From NCBI GenBank assembly GCA_021324255.1, contig JAJPJL010000037.1, positions 1 through 64,000 of the forward strand: a DNA stretch of 64,000 bases. Direction: 5' to 3'. The DNA is from Bacillota bacterium (GTDB lineage: Bacteria; Sysuimicrobiota; Sysuimicrobiia; Sysuimicrobiales; Segetimicrobiaceae). The notes beneath the pieces are model-generated. The model saw only the letters and a program-made list of their open reading frames with translations. It was not told where the DNA came from and made no database searches. Positions 17,443 through 26,341 of this stretch are shown here, piece by piece (position 1 is the stretch's first letter; each line of letters opens with the position of its first letter). A program made the position numbers and the translations under genes.

Positions 17443-17964
17443 TCACCAGCTGCACGGGTTCGTCGCTTGGAGCGTGTTGCGTGGGAAGACCGTCGTCGTG
17501 AACGTCCGCGTTTGCGCGCCGGCCGTCGCCGTGATGGTGAGGGCCAGCTCGCCGCCGTTCCAGGTCGGGCCGAACGCCGTGATGTCCGCGCCCACCTCGG
17601 ACGCCGCCGGCGCGGCCCCGGCCGGCGGGCCGGCGGCGCGGGTGACCGTGGCCCCGCTCTGCGCGTACGTGACGCAGTAGTCGGACGCCGATACGGCGTT
17701 GCCGGCCGGCACGTGAATCTCGACGGAGCTTCCGGTGACCCTGATGTAGTCGGCCCAGCGCGCCTCCTCGACGATGCGCTCCAGCACATACCGCGCGTTC
17801 TGCTGCACCTGGAAGAAGTTGTCGGTCAGCCTGGACGACTGCGCCTGCGTGCTGAGGAGCGCAAAGATGCCGCCCGCGGCGATGGAGAACACCGCCATCG
17901 CCACCATCATCTCGACAAGGGTGACGCCGCGCACGCCCCGCGGGCCGGCGGCGGATGCGCTCAC
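17443..17964 (-). CDS. Prepilin-like protein, PilW type
   Basis: A 173-residue minor pilin with the cleavage region VRG followed by VTLVEMMVAMAVFSIAAGGIFALL, including Glu at position 5. The body matches PilW/GspJ-type pilins (QAQSSRLTDNFFQVQQNARYVLERIVEEARWADYIRV). The start ATG overlaps the stop of the PilV-like gene by four bases (ATGA), indicating coupled translation. It is the second gene of the operon and likely forms part of a tip complex with PilV- and PilX-like partners. Confidence 0.88.
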   Translation of the reverse strand: MSASAAGPRGVRGVTLVEMMVAMAVFSIAAGGIFALLSTQAQSSRLTDNFFQVQQNARYVLERIVEEARWADYIRVTGSSVEIHVPAGNAVSASDYCVTYAQSGATVTRAAGPPAGAAPAASEVGADITAFGPTWNGGELALTITATAGAQTRTFTTTVFPRNTLQATNPCSW

Positions 17965-18416
17965 GGGCCCACCACCGTGGTCAGGCTGACCTCGGGCGCC
18001 GTGCCGCCGCCGAGGTACACGGTAGCGGTGATCGTCTCGAAGTTCATGGTGCCGTTCGTCGAGACCGAGGTCTGAAGCTGATACGGTGTTCCGGACACCG
18101 CGGCGCGGGCCTGGGCGGGCACCGGAAAGGTGCCTGAGGCGGTCGTTTCACGCGCCGTCTCGAGCGCCTGGCGGGCAATGTTGGTCGCGGCCGTCAACTC
18201 GTTCGTCTGTGAGGCCTGGCCCATGCTCCAATCAAACCCGGCCATCAGCGGCACCAGCACGAGGGCGAGGATGCCGAGCGCCACCATGATCTCCACCAGC
18301 GTGAAGCCCCCCTGGCATCCCTCGGACGGGCGGCGCCGCCTATGCGCCCGCCCCGCGGGGCGCGTCATCTGCCCCGGTGCGAAAGACTGGTGTTTCCGCG
18401 TTCGCAGCGCCGGCAT
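17961..18416 (-). CDS. Prepilin-like protein, PilV type
   Basis: The first gene of the prepilin operon encodes a 151-residue protein with a long basic leader ending CQGG and then FTLVEIMVALGILALVLVPLMAGFDWSM, a textbook type IV prepilin N-terminus. The body (ASQTNELTAATNIARQALETARE) is PilV/GspI-like. The start ATG 18416 has a G-rich ribosome site (GGGGGG) about seven bases upstream. The start given in the ORF track, 23 codons earlier, falls inside the conserved leader element and is rejected. Expression is probably driven from the leader element centred near 18520. Confidence 0.88.
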   Translation of the reverse strand: MPALRTRKHQSFAPGQMTRPAGRAHRRRRPSEGCQGGFTLVEIMVALGILALVLVPLMAGFDWSMGQASQTNELTAATNIARQALETARETTASGTFPVPAQARAAVSGTPYQLQTSVSTNGTMNFETITATVYLGGGTAPEVSLTTVVGP

Positions 18417-18470
18417 CGGTCGGTCCCCCCTTTCGCGTCGGTGCGTTCCGGGCGAGCATTCCGAGTACCG

Positions 18471-18572
18471 TGAGATACATACCAAAGTAAGCGAGACAAG
18501 TGCCGTCCCAAGCGGTTTTGTGACGGCACAATGTGCGTTCGATTTGTCCTTCGTCCGTTCGATTCAAAGCCG
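18471..18572 (-). promoter_or_regulatory. Conserved leader element, copy 2, upstream of prepilin operon
   Basis: Homologous to copy 1 (74% identity over 90 ungapped bases) and placed 55 bases before the PilV-like start. It contains an 8-bp perfect hairpin GTGCCGTC/GACGGCAC on the minus strand, GG-N10-GC spacing around GGCAC, and the conserved GGTATGTAT block nearest the gene. Reading frames across both copies differ at all codon positions, which argues against a conserved peptide. The rest of 18417-18806 holds no gene. Confidence 0.6.
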
Positions 18573-18806
18573 ATCTCGGGAACGGCGCGTTGCGTCGGTC
18601 GCGCGTCACTGCACCGTCTTAGCAATGTAGGATTTCTGCCGCGTGGCGCGCTCGCCGGCGGGCCCGACCGGCGCCGCGGCGCGCCGCCCGAGAGGGACGC
18701 CGTCTCCGGCCGGCGAACGCGCAGTCGCTGACGGCCCGCCCCATGCGGGCGCGGCCGCCCGGCCCGGGCGCCGCGAGTCGCTACCCACGGCGAGAAAGGC
18801 GGAGCG

Positions 18807-20393
18807 ATGACGAAGCTCTTACCCGAACAGCAGACCGCCCTGGCGTGGACAGCGGAGCATCAACCGCGGCTGTCGCGCTTCTGTGAAGAGATCTGGCACT
18901 ATGCGGAGCCGGCCTGGCGGGAGTACAGGTCGGCCGCGGCGTACTGCGAGCTCCTCGAGGCGGAAGGATTTCGGGTCGAGGCGGGCACGGGCGGGATGCC
19001 GACGGCGTTCCTCGCGACATTCGGCGACGGCCCGCCCGTCCTCGGCTCCTACGCGGAGTACGACGCGGTGCCGGAGAATTCGCAGCAGCCCGTTCCCCGC
19101 CCCGCTCCGCGGGAGGGCCTGCACCCGTACGCGGCCGGACATACGGATCCCCACTCCGCGCTCGGCGTGGCGGCCCTCACGGGCGTGCTCGCGGCCAGGG
19201 CGGCGATGCAGCGGCACGGCCTGCGCGGGACGCTCCGCTTCTTTGGCGAGCCCGCCGAGAAGGTCTGCGGATCCAAGCCGGTCCATGCGGCCAAGGGCTA
19301 CTACGACGGCGCCGACGCCTACATTGCCTACCATCCCAACCCGTACAACACCGTCGCGTGGGAGACGCAGTGCGGCGCCTATTGGAGCGCGCAGTACGTG
19401 TTTGAGTGCGCGGACCCGGAGACGTGGATCGATCAGACGCTGCTGCCGTACCGCCACTCGCACGCCGCCGCCCGGTGTCCCGGCGCCCTGGACGCGGCGT
19501 GCCTCATGTATACGATGACCAAGTATCTCAAGGAGGCCATGTTTCCCCACACGGGAACGTGGACGCTCAACGAGTTCATGATGGTGGGCGGGCAGTGCAC
19601 GTCCGACAACCTCCCGCCGCGGTACGCGGCGATCCAGTATGCGTGGCGGTCGCCGAGCCTCGGCATCCAGGAGCAGGTGGCGCGGGTGCTCGAGGCCAAC
19701 GCGGCGCACGCCGCGGCGGCAACGCATTGCCGTCACCGCGTGCGTTGGATCACCCGGACGCGCGTGGGGCTCCCCAACCGCGCGCTGGCGGAGATCGTCT
19801 ACCGCAACCTCGAGCTGGTCGGGCCGCCGGCGTGGGGCGAGGATGCGCGCCGGTTTGGGCGCGCGATCCAGCAGTCCTTGGGTGTCGTCCCGATGGACGA
19901 TCCGTTTGTGGAAACGTGCCAGCGCCTCACCCCGCCCGCCGAGTACGAGGCCAGGCTCCGCGAGGCGCTTCCCGGCTGGCAGACGCACTTCACCTCGGAC
20001 GATTACGTCGAGTACACGTGGCACGCGCCGACTGCGCGGTTGTTCACGGGCCGGCCCCGCCTGCGGCCGCCGCGGCCGGGCTACGAATACCCGGCGTGGG
20101 CCGCGAACGCGCTCGGCGGGGTCCCGGCGTGCATCGACCCGATGACGTTTACGGCCGGACGAACGATCGCGGCCAGCCTGGTCGAGCTCCTCGTCGATCC
20201 CGGCCGCCTGGCAAAGGCGCGCGCGGAGTTCGAGGAACGCACCGGGGGCGGGGTCGCCGGCTCGCGCTGGGTCGCCCCGCTGCTGCCTCGGGAGTTCGTG
20301 GCGCCCGTGGATCTGCGGTGGCCGGAGTACGTGACGACGCCGCGGGGCGAGGAGTGGTGGATCCCCACGCCGCACCCGTCGTCGCCTCGGTGA
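18807..20393 (+). CDS. M20-family amidohydrolase, AbgB-like
   Basis: A 528-residue metal-dependent amidohydrolase of peptidase family M20, closest in pattern to AbgB and aminobenzoyl-glutamate utilisation proteins. Recognisable parts: EEIWHYAEPAWREYRSA near residue 26, GSYAEYDAVPE (first metal region), GHTDPHSALGVAALTGVLAA, GTLRFFGEPAEKVCGSKP, and the inserted dimerisation domain (HSHAAARCPGALDAACLMY). It probably hydrolyses an N-acyl amino acid or small peptide amide in the cytoplasm. Compared with E. coli AbgB (about 480 residues) it is longer at the C-terminus. It is monocistronic, reading away from the prepilin operon. Confidence 0.85.
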   Translation: MTKLLPEQQTALAWTAEHQPRLSRFCEEIWHYAEPAWREYRSAAAYCELLEAEGFRVEAGTGGMPTAFLATFGDGPPVLGSYAEYDAVPENSQQPVPRPAPREGLHPYAAGHTDPHSALGVAALTGVLAARAAMQRHGLRGTLRFFGEPAEKVCGSKPVHAAKGYYDGADAYIAYHPNPYNTVAWETQCGAYWSAQYVFECADPETWIDQTLLPYRHSHAAARCPGALDAACLMYTMTKYLKEAMFPHTGTWTLNEFMMVGGQCTSDNLPPRYAAIQYAWRSPSLGIQEQVARVLEANAAHAAAATHCRHRVRWITRTRVGLPNRALAEIVYRNLELVGPPAWGEDARRFGRAIQQSLGVVPMDDPFVETCQRLTPPAEYEARLREALPGWQTHFTSDDYVEYTWHAPTARLFTGRPRLRPPRPGYEYPAWAANALGGVPACIDPMTFTAGRTIAASLVELLVDPGRLAKARAEFEERTGGGVAGSRWVAPLLPREFVAPVDLRWPEYVTTPRGEEWWIPTPHPSSPR

Positions 20394-20642
20394 CACCTCG
20401 AAAACAGGACGGTCCGGCGGGGCCGCGACGCCACCGTGCCGGTCCGTTCACGCGCGCGGGCGGGAGCGCGGACCTGGCCGTTCCGCATGTTCGCGAGTCT
20501 CCTCTCGACGGTGTTGGATCGACGGACCACTCACCTCATTCCCCCGCGCCCCGCGCCTGTTCCCACACGCGCTCGGTGGTCGTGGCCGCGGTCGCCATGT
20601 CGCGGCTGTGTCGCCGCTGAGAATGCCGGCCGCCCTTTGGAG

Positions 20643-20648
20643 TATCAT
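20643..20648 (+). promoter_or_regulatory. Candidate -10 close to start codon (leaderless transcript)
   Basis: TATCAT ends only six bases before the ATG at 20655. If it is the -10 element, transcription would begin at or next to the start codon, giving a leaderless message. No convincing -35 is visible, and no Shine-Dalgarno at normal spacing precedes the gene. The 260-base gap before it holds no other feature. Confidence 0.4.
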
Positions 20649-20654
20649 TGGGTT

Positions 20655-21581
20655 ATGTTGCCGCGGCGGATCCTCATGTTGTTCGTGGACGGCGTCGGCC
20701 TGGGGGAACGCGACCCCGCCACGAACCCATTCGTGCGCGCCGGTACGCCCGCGCTCCGCCGGCTCCTCGGCGGGCCGCTGGCGGGCCGCGAGGCCGTGCG
20801 CACCGACCTCGCCACGCTCGTGCCCCTCGACGCGCGGCTCGGTGTTCCCGGATTGCCGCAGAGCGCCACCGGGCAGACCGCCCTGCTGAGCGGGGAGAAC
20901 GCGGCGGCGCTGCTCGGCCGGCACCTCACCGCCTACCCGACGCCGTCGTTGCAGCGCCTGCTCGCCGTCCGCGGGCTCTTCGTGCGGCTCGGCGCCGCGG
21001 GCGTGCAGGCGGCCCTCGCCAACGCGTACACCGACGGGTACTTCGCCGCGGTGGCCCGGCGGCGGTTGCGTCACGGCGCAATCACCCTCAACGCCATGCA
21101 GGCCGGCGTCCGCCTTCGCGATCTCGCGGACCTCCGCGCCGGGCGGGCGGTGTACCACGACCTCACGAACGCGGGACTCCGCCGCCAAGGGCTCGAGATC
21201 GCGCTCGTGAGCCCGGAGGACGCGGGGCGCCGGCTTGCCGCCATCGCCCGCGCCGAGACCTTTACCGTGTTCGAGTTCTTTCAGACGGACCTCGCGGCGC
21301 ACGGTCGCGCGGGCGAGCCGATCGAGGTGATCGAGCGGTACGATCGGATGCTCGGCGCCGCGCTGGACGCCCTCGACCTCGGTGAGACGCTCGTGGTGAT
21401 GACGAGCGACCACGGCAATCTCGAGGACGGCCGCACCACCGCCCACACGCTCAACCCGGTGCCCGCGCTGCTCGTCGGCGCCGGCCGCGACGTCCTGGCG
21501 TCGCGGCTCGGCGCCATCACCGACGTCGTTCCCGCGTGCCTGGATCTCTGGTCCGCGCCGGCGCCGGTGCCCTCGGCATGA
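20655..21581 (+). CDS. Alkaline-phosphatase superfamily metalloenzyme
   Basis: A 308-residue protein of the metalloenzyme fold shared by cofactor-independent phosphoglycerate mutase, phosphopentomutase and alkaline phosphatase. It begins RRILMLFVDGVGLGERD (first metal-binding Asp) and has QSATGQTALLSGENA around the nucleophile Ser/Thr position, with the C-terminal metal motif TSDHGNLEDGRTTAHTLNPVPALLVG. It is too short for a complete phosphoglycerate mutase and lacks that enzyme's inserted phosphotransferase domain, so the substrate is uncertain. The stop overlaps the mutS2 start (ATGA), implying coupled translation with MutS2. Confidence 0.8.
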   Translation: MLPRRILMLFVDGVGLGERDPATNPFVRAGTPALRRLLGGPLAGREAVRTDLATLVPLDARLGVPGLPQSATGQTALLSGENAAALLGRHLTAYPTPSLQRLLAVRGLFVRLGAAGVQAALANAYTDGYFAAVARRRLRHGAITLNAMQAGVRLRDLADLRAGRAVYHDLTNAGLRRQGLEIALVSPEDAGRRLAAIARAETFTVFEFFQTDLAAHGRAGEPIEVIERYDRMLGAALDALDLGETLVVMTSDHGNLEDGRTTAHTLNPVPALLVGAGRDVLASRLGAITDVVPACLDLWSAPAPVPSA

Positions 21582-23962
21582 CCCCGCGGGCGCTGCGCGT
21601 GCTGGGGTGGCCCGCCGTGCAGGAGCGGTTGGCGGCGGCCTGCGCGTCGGCGATGGGGCGCGAGCGGGCGCTCGCGCTCGCGCCCGTGCCGTGGGTGGAC
21701 GAGGTGGAGCGGCGCCAGCGGGAGACGTCCGAAGCGCGGCTGCTCTTGGAGCAGGCGGGCGGGCTGCCGGTGCGCGGGGCCCGCGACATCCGTGCGACGG
21801 CGCATCGGGCGCGGATCGGCGGCGTGCTCGGCCCGCGCGAGTTGCTCGACATCCGGGACACGCTCGCCGTCGCCCGCACGCTCAGGGGATTTGTGGTTTC
21901 GCGGCGCGACGGCGCGCCGGTGCTCGCCGAGATCGCGGAGCGCATCCAGGTCTTCACCGACCTCGAGGCCGAGATCGCGGGGGCGCTCAACGACGAGGGC
22001 GTGGTGGTGGATGGGGCGAGCCCCGAGCTGGCCCGGATCCGCCGGGAACGGCGGACGGGCGAGGCGCGCCTTCGAGAGCGCATGGAGCAGGTCTTGCGGA
22101 CACCGGCCCTCGCGCGTATGCTCCAGGAACCGCTCGTGACGATCCGCAACGAGCGCTACGTCGTGCCCGTGCGCGCGGAAGTTCGCGAGCAGTTCCCCGG
22201 CGTGGCGCATGACCAGTCCGCCAGCGGCATGACGGTCTTCATGGAACCGCTCGCGGCCGTGCCGCTCGGCAACCGCCTCCGCGAGCTCGCGGCCGCCGAA
22301 CAGCAGGAGATCGCCCGGATCCTCGCGGCGCTGAGCGCCGCGGTCGGCGCGGCCGGCGAGCAGATCGGAGAGACCCTGGCGCGGGTCGCCGACCTTGATC
22401 TCGCCGCGGCGAAGGCGCAGGTGAGCGCGGCCATGGCGGCCGCCTCGCCCCGGCTGAACGCGGAGGGGCGCCTCGATCTGCGCGAGGCCAGACACCCCCT
22501 GCTGACGGGCGCCGTCGTGCCGATCGACGTCCGGCTGGGCGGCGCGTTCCGGACGCTCGTGATCACCGGCCCCAACACGGGCGGCAAGACGGTCACGCTG
22601 CGCACGCTCGGGCTGCTGACGCTCATGGCGCAGGCCGGCCTGCACATCCCCGCGGCGGCCGGCAGCGACCTCGCGGTGTTCCCGCAGGTCTTCGCCGACA
22701 TCGGCGACGAGCAGAGCGTGGAGCAAAATCTCTCAACGTTCTCGTCGCACCTGGTCGCGATCGTGGAGATCCTCACCGCCCTCGCGAAGGAGCCCGCGGG
22801 CGCCGCGCGCGCGCTCGTGTTGCTCGATGAAATCGGCGCCGGCACGGATCCCGCCGAAGGCGCCGCGCTGGCGCGCGCCCTCATCGAGGCGCTGCACGAC
22901 GCCGGCGTGTGTACGGCGGTGACGACGCACTATAACGAGCTCAAGTCGCTGGCGTTCACGCACGAGGGCGTGGAAAACGCCTCCGTCGAGTTCGACGAGG
23001 AAACGCTCCGGCCCACGTACCGCCTGCTCATCGGCACACCGGGCCGCAGCAACGCGCTGGCCATCGCCGCACGCCTGGGCCTCGCGGCGGCGATCATCGA
23101 CCGCGCCCGGCAGTATCTCGCGCCGCACGCGGCGGACCTGACGCAGGTGATCCGCCGGGTGGAGGAGGAACGGGACCGCCTCGCCGGTGAGCGTGAGGCC
23201 GTCGCCCGCGAACGCGCCTCACTCCGCCAGGCCGCGGCCGCCGCGCACGCCGAGACCGAGCGGCTTGCCGCCGACCGCGGGCGCGCGCTGGAACGGTTCC
23301 GGGACGAGCTCGCCGCGCTGCAGCGGCGGGCGCGGGCGGAGCTCGACCGCCTGCTTGCGACGCGCCCCTCCGCGCCGGCCCCGGATGCGGCCGCGCGGGT
23401 GCGCGCGTACCTGCGGGACGTCCGGGACGTCTCCCAGCGGTACGCCGCCGAGACACGCCCGGCTGCCCCCGGCGCGCCCCCGGCCGAGGTTCGACCCGGG
23501 GACGCCGTGGTGGTGGCATCGCTCGGTCAGCGGGGTGTGGTTCAGGCATCCCCCGACGCCCGCGGGGACGTGGAAGTGCAGGTCGGTCCGCTCAAGATGC
23601 GCGTGCCGAAGGACGAGCTCCGGCTCGACGCAGCGGGCGGCGAACCCCGGGGACCGCTCCGCGTCGCGGGCGCCGCGATCGAACCCGGCGGCGTCACGGC
23701 CAGGACGTCCTCCGTGCCGGTGTCGCTGCACTTGCGGGGGAAACGAGCAGAGGAGGCGCTCGCGGAGCTCGACAAGTATCTGGATGATGCCGCGCTCGCC
23801 GGCCTGCCCCGCGTGGTCGTGGTGCACGGCAAAGGCACGGGGACACTCCGCCGCGCGGTCCACGAATACCTGGCCCACCATCCCGGGGTGGCGTCGTTTC
23901 GCCTCGCGCCGGACGCGGAGGGCGGATCGGGAGCCACGATCGTGGACCTCGCGGAGCCATAG
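21578..23962 (+). CDS. mutS2: MutS2 endonuclease/ATPase
   Basis: A 794-residue MutS2, an ABC-type ATPase with a C-terminal Smr nuclease domain, acting on branched DNA and, in some bacteria, on collided ribosomes. Visible features: clamp and lever region (RNERYVVPVRAEVREQFPGVAHDQSASGMTVFMEPLA), Walker A GPNTGGKT, Walker B LVLLDEIGAGTDPAEG, a coiled coil rich in Arg/Glu/Ala, and the Smr domain SLHLRGKRAEEALAELDKYL...VVVHGKGTGTLRRAVHEYL. The start was set at the ATG overlapping the preceding stop, 14 codons after the track start. Length agrees with the family (about 780-800). Confidence 0.95.
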   Translation: MTPRALRVLGWPAVQERLAAACASAMGRERALALAPVPWVDEVERRQRETSEARLLLEQAGGLPVRGARDIRATAHRARIGGVLGPRELLDIRDTLAVARTLRGFVVSRRDGAPVLAEIAERIQVFTDLEAEIAGALNDEGVVVDGASPELARIRRERRTGEARLRERMEQVLRTPALARMLQEPLVTIRNERYVVPVRAEVREQFPGVAHDQSASGMTVFMEPLAAVPLGNRLRELAAAEQQEIARILAALSAAVGAAGEQIGETLARVADLDLAAAKAQVSAAMAAASPRLNAEGRLDLREARHPLLTGAVVPIDVRLGGAFRTLVITGPNTGGKTVTLRTLGLLTLMAQAGLHIPAAAGSDLAVFPQVFADIGDEQSVEQNLSTFSSHLVAIVEILTALAKEPAGAARALVLLDEIGAGTDPAEGAALARALIEALHDAGVCTAVTTHYNELKSLAFTHEGVENASVEFDEETLRPTYRLLIGTPGRSNALAIAARLGLAAAIIDRARQYLAPHAADLTQVIRRVEEERDRLAGEREAVARERASLRQAAAAAHAETERLAADRGRALERFRDELAALQRRARAELDRLLATRPSAPAPDAAARVRAYLRDVRDVSQRYAAETRPAAPGAPPAEVRPGDAVVVASLGQRGVVQASPDARGDVEVQVGPLKMRVPKDELRLDAAGGEPRGPLRVAGAAIEPGGVTARTSSVPVSLHLRGKRAEEALAELDKYLDDAALAGLPRVVVVHGKGTGTLRRAVHEYLAHHPGVASFRLAPDAEGGSGATIVDLAEP

Positions 23963-23971
23963 TCGACGCCG

Positions 23972-24922
23972 ATGGAGGCACGGTCGACGCACCGGCACAC
24001 GGGACACGGAACCGAACGATCGCGGTCCATCCGCGCGCTCGGCCTCGCGCTGGCCGTGACGCTCGCGCTGATGCTGGTGGAGGCGGTGGGCGGATGGGTC
24101 ACGGGCAGCCTGGCCTTGCTCGCGGATGCCGGCCACTTGCTCGCCGACGTCGGCGCGCTCGCGCTCGGGGCGGCGGGAAGCTGGCTGGCGCTCCGGCCCG
24201 CCACGGCGCAGATGTCGTACGGCTACCGCCGCGCCGAGATCCTCGCGGCGGTGACAAACGGCGTGGCCCTGTGGGCCATCGCCGGAGCGATCGTGTACGA
24301 AGCGATCCGCCGCCTCGAGGCGCCGCACCACGTGCTCGCCCCCGGGATGCTCGCCGTCGCGGTGGTTGGCCTCGCCGGCAATCTCGCGAGCACCATGCTG
24401 CTGGCCCCGACCGGCGGCGAGAATCTCAACGCGCGCGCGGCGTTCATCCACGTGCTCGCGGATGCGGGGGCGGCGGTCGGCACGATCGCGGCGAGCCTGG
24501 TCATCCTCGCGACCGGGTGGACCGGCGCCGACACCCTCGTGAGCTTCGGCATCGCGGCCTTGCTCGTCGCGAGCTCGTGGCCCTTGATCAAGGAAGGGCT
24601 GGAGATCCTGATGGAGGGCACGCCCCGGGGAATCTCGCTCGCCGCGGTGGAGTCCGCGATGCGCGGCGTCCCGGGCGTCGTGGACGTGCACGACCTCCAC
24701 GTGTGGTCGCTCACCGCGGGCGTCCCCGCGCTGAGCGGGCACGTGCGGATTCACGACGCCGCGGAAGGCCAGCGCATCCTCGTCGCGCTGTGTAGCCGCC
24801 TCCACGAGCAATTCGGCGTCAACCACACCACGCTCCAACTGGAGAGCGAGGCGCTCGACGCGCGCTGGCACGCCGCCTGCGAGAGCGACGGGCTCTACCG
24901 CGTGGACGGCGGCGCGCGGTGA
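23972..24922 (+). CDS. Cation diffusion facilitator (CzcD/ZitB type)
   Basis: A 316-residue inner-membrane divalent metal/proton antiporter, probably exporting Zn2+ or a similar ion. A short His-containing N-tail (THRHTGHGTE) precedes six membrane helices. Helix II carries DAGHLLAD and helix V carries HVLADAGA, the paired HxxxD metal site of Zn-type CDF proteins. The cytoplasmic C-terminal domain (GVPGVVDVHDLHVWSLTAGVPALSGHVRI) is standard for metal sensing and dimerisation. It starts nine bases after mutS2 and is probably co-transcribed. Confidence 0.93.
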   Translation: MEARSTHRHTGHGTERSRSIRALGLALAVTLALMLVEAVGGWVTGSLALLADAGHLLADVGALALGAAGSWLALRPATAQMSYGYRRAEILAAVTNGVALWAIAGAIVYEAIRRLEAPHHVLAPGMLAVAVVGLAGNLASTMLLAPTGGENLNARAAFIHVLADAGAAVGTIAASLVILATGWTGADTLVSFGIAALLVASSWPLIKEGLEILMEGTPRGISLAAVESAMRGVPGVVDVHDLHVWSLTAGVPALSGHVRIHDAAEGQRILVALCSRLHEQFGVNHTTLQLESEALDARWHAACESDGLYRVDGGAR

Positions 24923-24966
24923 CCCGGCGGGCGGCACCGCGCGCGTCGCGACCGTCCGCGGCGCGA

Positions 24967-24975
24967 TGATATAAT
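24967..24975 (+). promoter_or_regulatory. Extended -10 promoter of tyrS, apparently leaderless
   Basis: TGA-TATAAT (24967-24975) is a perfect -10 with the extended TGn motif. Only seven bases separate it from the tyrS ATG (24983), so the transcript should start at or within a base of the start codon. No ribosome binding site exists upstream of the ATG, which fits leaderless translation. Confidence 0.65.
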
Positions 24976-24982
24976 CACCGGC

Positions 24983-26341
24983 ATGACGACGCTCAGCCCG
25001 CATCAGCAGCTCGAGCAGCTGCGCCGCGGCACGGTCGAGATCATCACCGAGAGCGCCCTGCTCGAGAAGCTCGAGCAGGGCCGGCCGTTACGCGTCAAGC
25101 TCGGCCTCGATCCCACGGCGCCCGACATCCACATCGGCAACGCCGTGGTGCTGCACAAGCTCCGGCAGTTTCAGGACCTCGGGCACGAAGCGATCCTCGT
25201 CATCGGCGACTTCACGGGGTTGATCGGAGACCCGTCCGGGAAGTCCGAGACCCGGCCGGCCCTCTCCCCCGACGAGGTGCAACGCAACGCGGCGACGTAC
25301 CGCGACCAATATAGCTTGATCCTCGACCCGGCGCGGACGCGCGTCGTCTTCAATAGCGAGTGGCTGCGGCCGTTGACGTTCTATGACGTGATCCGGCTGG
25401 CCAGCCGCGCCACCGTGCACCGGCTCCTCGAGCGGGACGACTTCGCGAAGCGGTTCCGGGAGCATCTGCCGATTCACCTGCACGAGCTCCTCTACCCGCT
25501 CTGCCAGGCGTACGACTCCGTGGCGATTCGGGCCGACGTCGAACTCGGGGGCACCGACCAGAAGTTCAACAACCTCATGGGCCGGGAGCTGCAGCGCGAG
25601 CTCGGCCAGGATCCCCAGGTCGTCGTGCTGACGCCGCTGCTCCCCGGGCTCGACGGCGTCCAGAAGATGAGCAAGAGCCTCGGCAACGCGATCGGGATCA
25701 CGGAGCCGGCGGGGGCCATGTACGGCAAGGTGATGTCGCTCGCGGACAGCCTGATGATCCCCTACTTCGAGTACTGCACGCTGGTGCCGCTCGACGAGAT
25801 CCGCGCGATGGAGCAGGCGCTGCGCGCCGGCGACCTCCACCCGCGCGACGCGAAGCAGCGGCTCGCGAACGCGATCACGGCGCGGTACCATGGGGACGCC
25901 GCCGCGCGCGTGGCGGCGGACGAATTCACCCGCGTGTTCAGGGAGCGCGAGCTTCCCGCGAGCGTCCCGGCGCGGGTGCTGTCGCGCGACACGCTCAGGA
26001 GCAAGGGGGCGCTGGACGAGCCCAACTGGGTGCGGCTGGAACCGCTCCTGGTGGAGCTCGGGTTTGCCGCCTCCAACAGCGATGCCCGCCGGTTGATCCG
26101 GCAAGGCGGCGTCGGGCTGCAGCCCCCCGCGCACGGGGACGGCGGCGCCGAGCAGCCCCTTCGCCTCCCGCATGACGCCTCGCGCCTCATCAGCCTCGGC
26201 GTGCTCGAGGATCTCGGCAAGGGAGGGTTTCGAGTCTGCGTCCCGGACGCCGGTCCCGGCGGACCGCCCCCGGCCGAGCGCAGCGGCCTCCTGGTCCGGG
26301 TCGGCCGCCGGCAGATCGCCCGCGTCTGGCTCGGCGCGTGA
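24983..26341 (+). CDS. tyrS: Tyrosyl-tRNA synthetase
   Basis: A 452-residue class I synthetase charging tRNA-Tyr. The HIGH motif is HIGN (within KLGLDPTAPDIHIGNAVVL), the substrate loop LGGTDQKFN binds tyrosine and ATP, and KMSKS is intact (GVQKMSKSLGNAIG). The TyrS2 (TyrZ-like) subtype is suggested by KLGLDPTAPDIHIGN and the PALSPDEVQRNAATYRDQ segment. The C-terminal S4 domain begins SNSDARRLIRQGGVGLQ, but about 45 residues then separate it from the final GLLVRVGRRQIARVWL strand, longer than normal. The stop overlaps the next gene's GTG start (GTGA). Confidence 0.95.
   Translation: MTTLSPHQQLEQLRRGTVEIITESALLEKLEQGRPLRVKLGLDPTAPDIHIGNAVVLHKLRQFQDLGHEAILVIGDFTGLIGDPSGKSETRPALSPDEVQRNAATYRDQYSLILDPARTRVVFNSEWLRPLTFYDVIRLASRATVHRLLERDDFAKRFREHLPIHLHELLYPLCQAYDSVAIRADVELGGTDQKFNNLMGRELQRELGQDPQVVVLTPLLPGLDGVQKMSKSLGNAIGITEPAGAMYGKVMSLADSLMIPYFEYCTLVPLDEIRAMEQALRAGDLHPRDAKQRLANAITARYHGDAAARVAADEFTRVFRERELPASVPARVLSRDTLRSKGALDEPNWVRLEPLLVELGFAASNSDARRLIRQGGVGLQPPAHGDGGAEQPLRLPHDASRLISLGVLEDLGKGGFRVCVPDAGPGGPPPAERSGLLVRVGRRQIARVWLGA

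Noticed and set aside
14531-18572. Leader elements as c-di-GMP-I (GEMM) riboswitches
   Set aside because: GCACA and AAACC words occur, but the second helix, receptor and GGGACGCAAAGCC-like block are not conserved between the two copies.
14517-18609. Leader elements as a conserved small peptide (RTDE...RT..RH.T...GM)
   Set aside because: The two copies align in one frame, but substitutions are as frequent at first and second codon positions as at third, and no start codon with a ribosome site precedes them.
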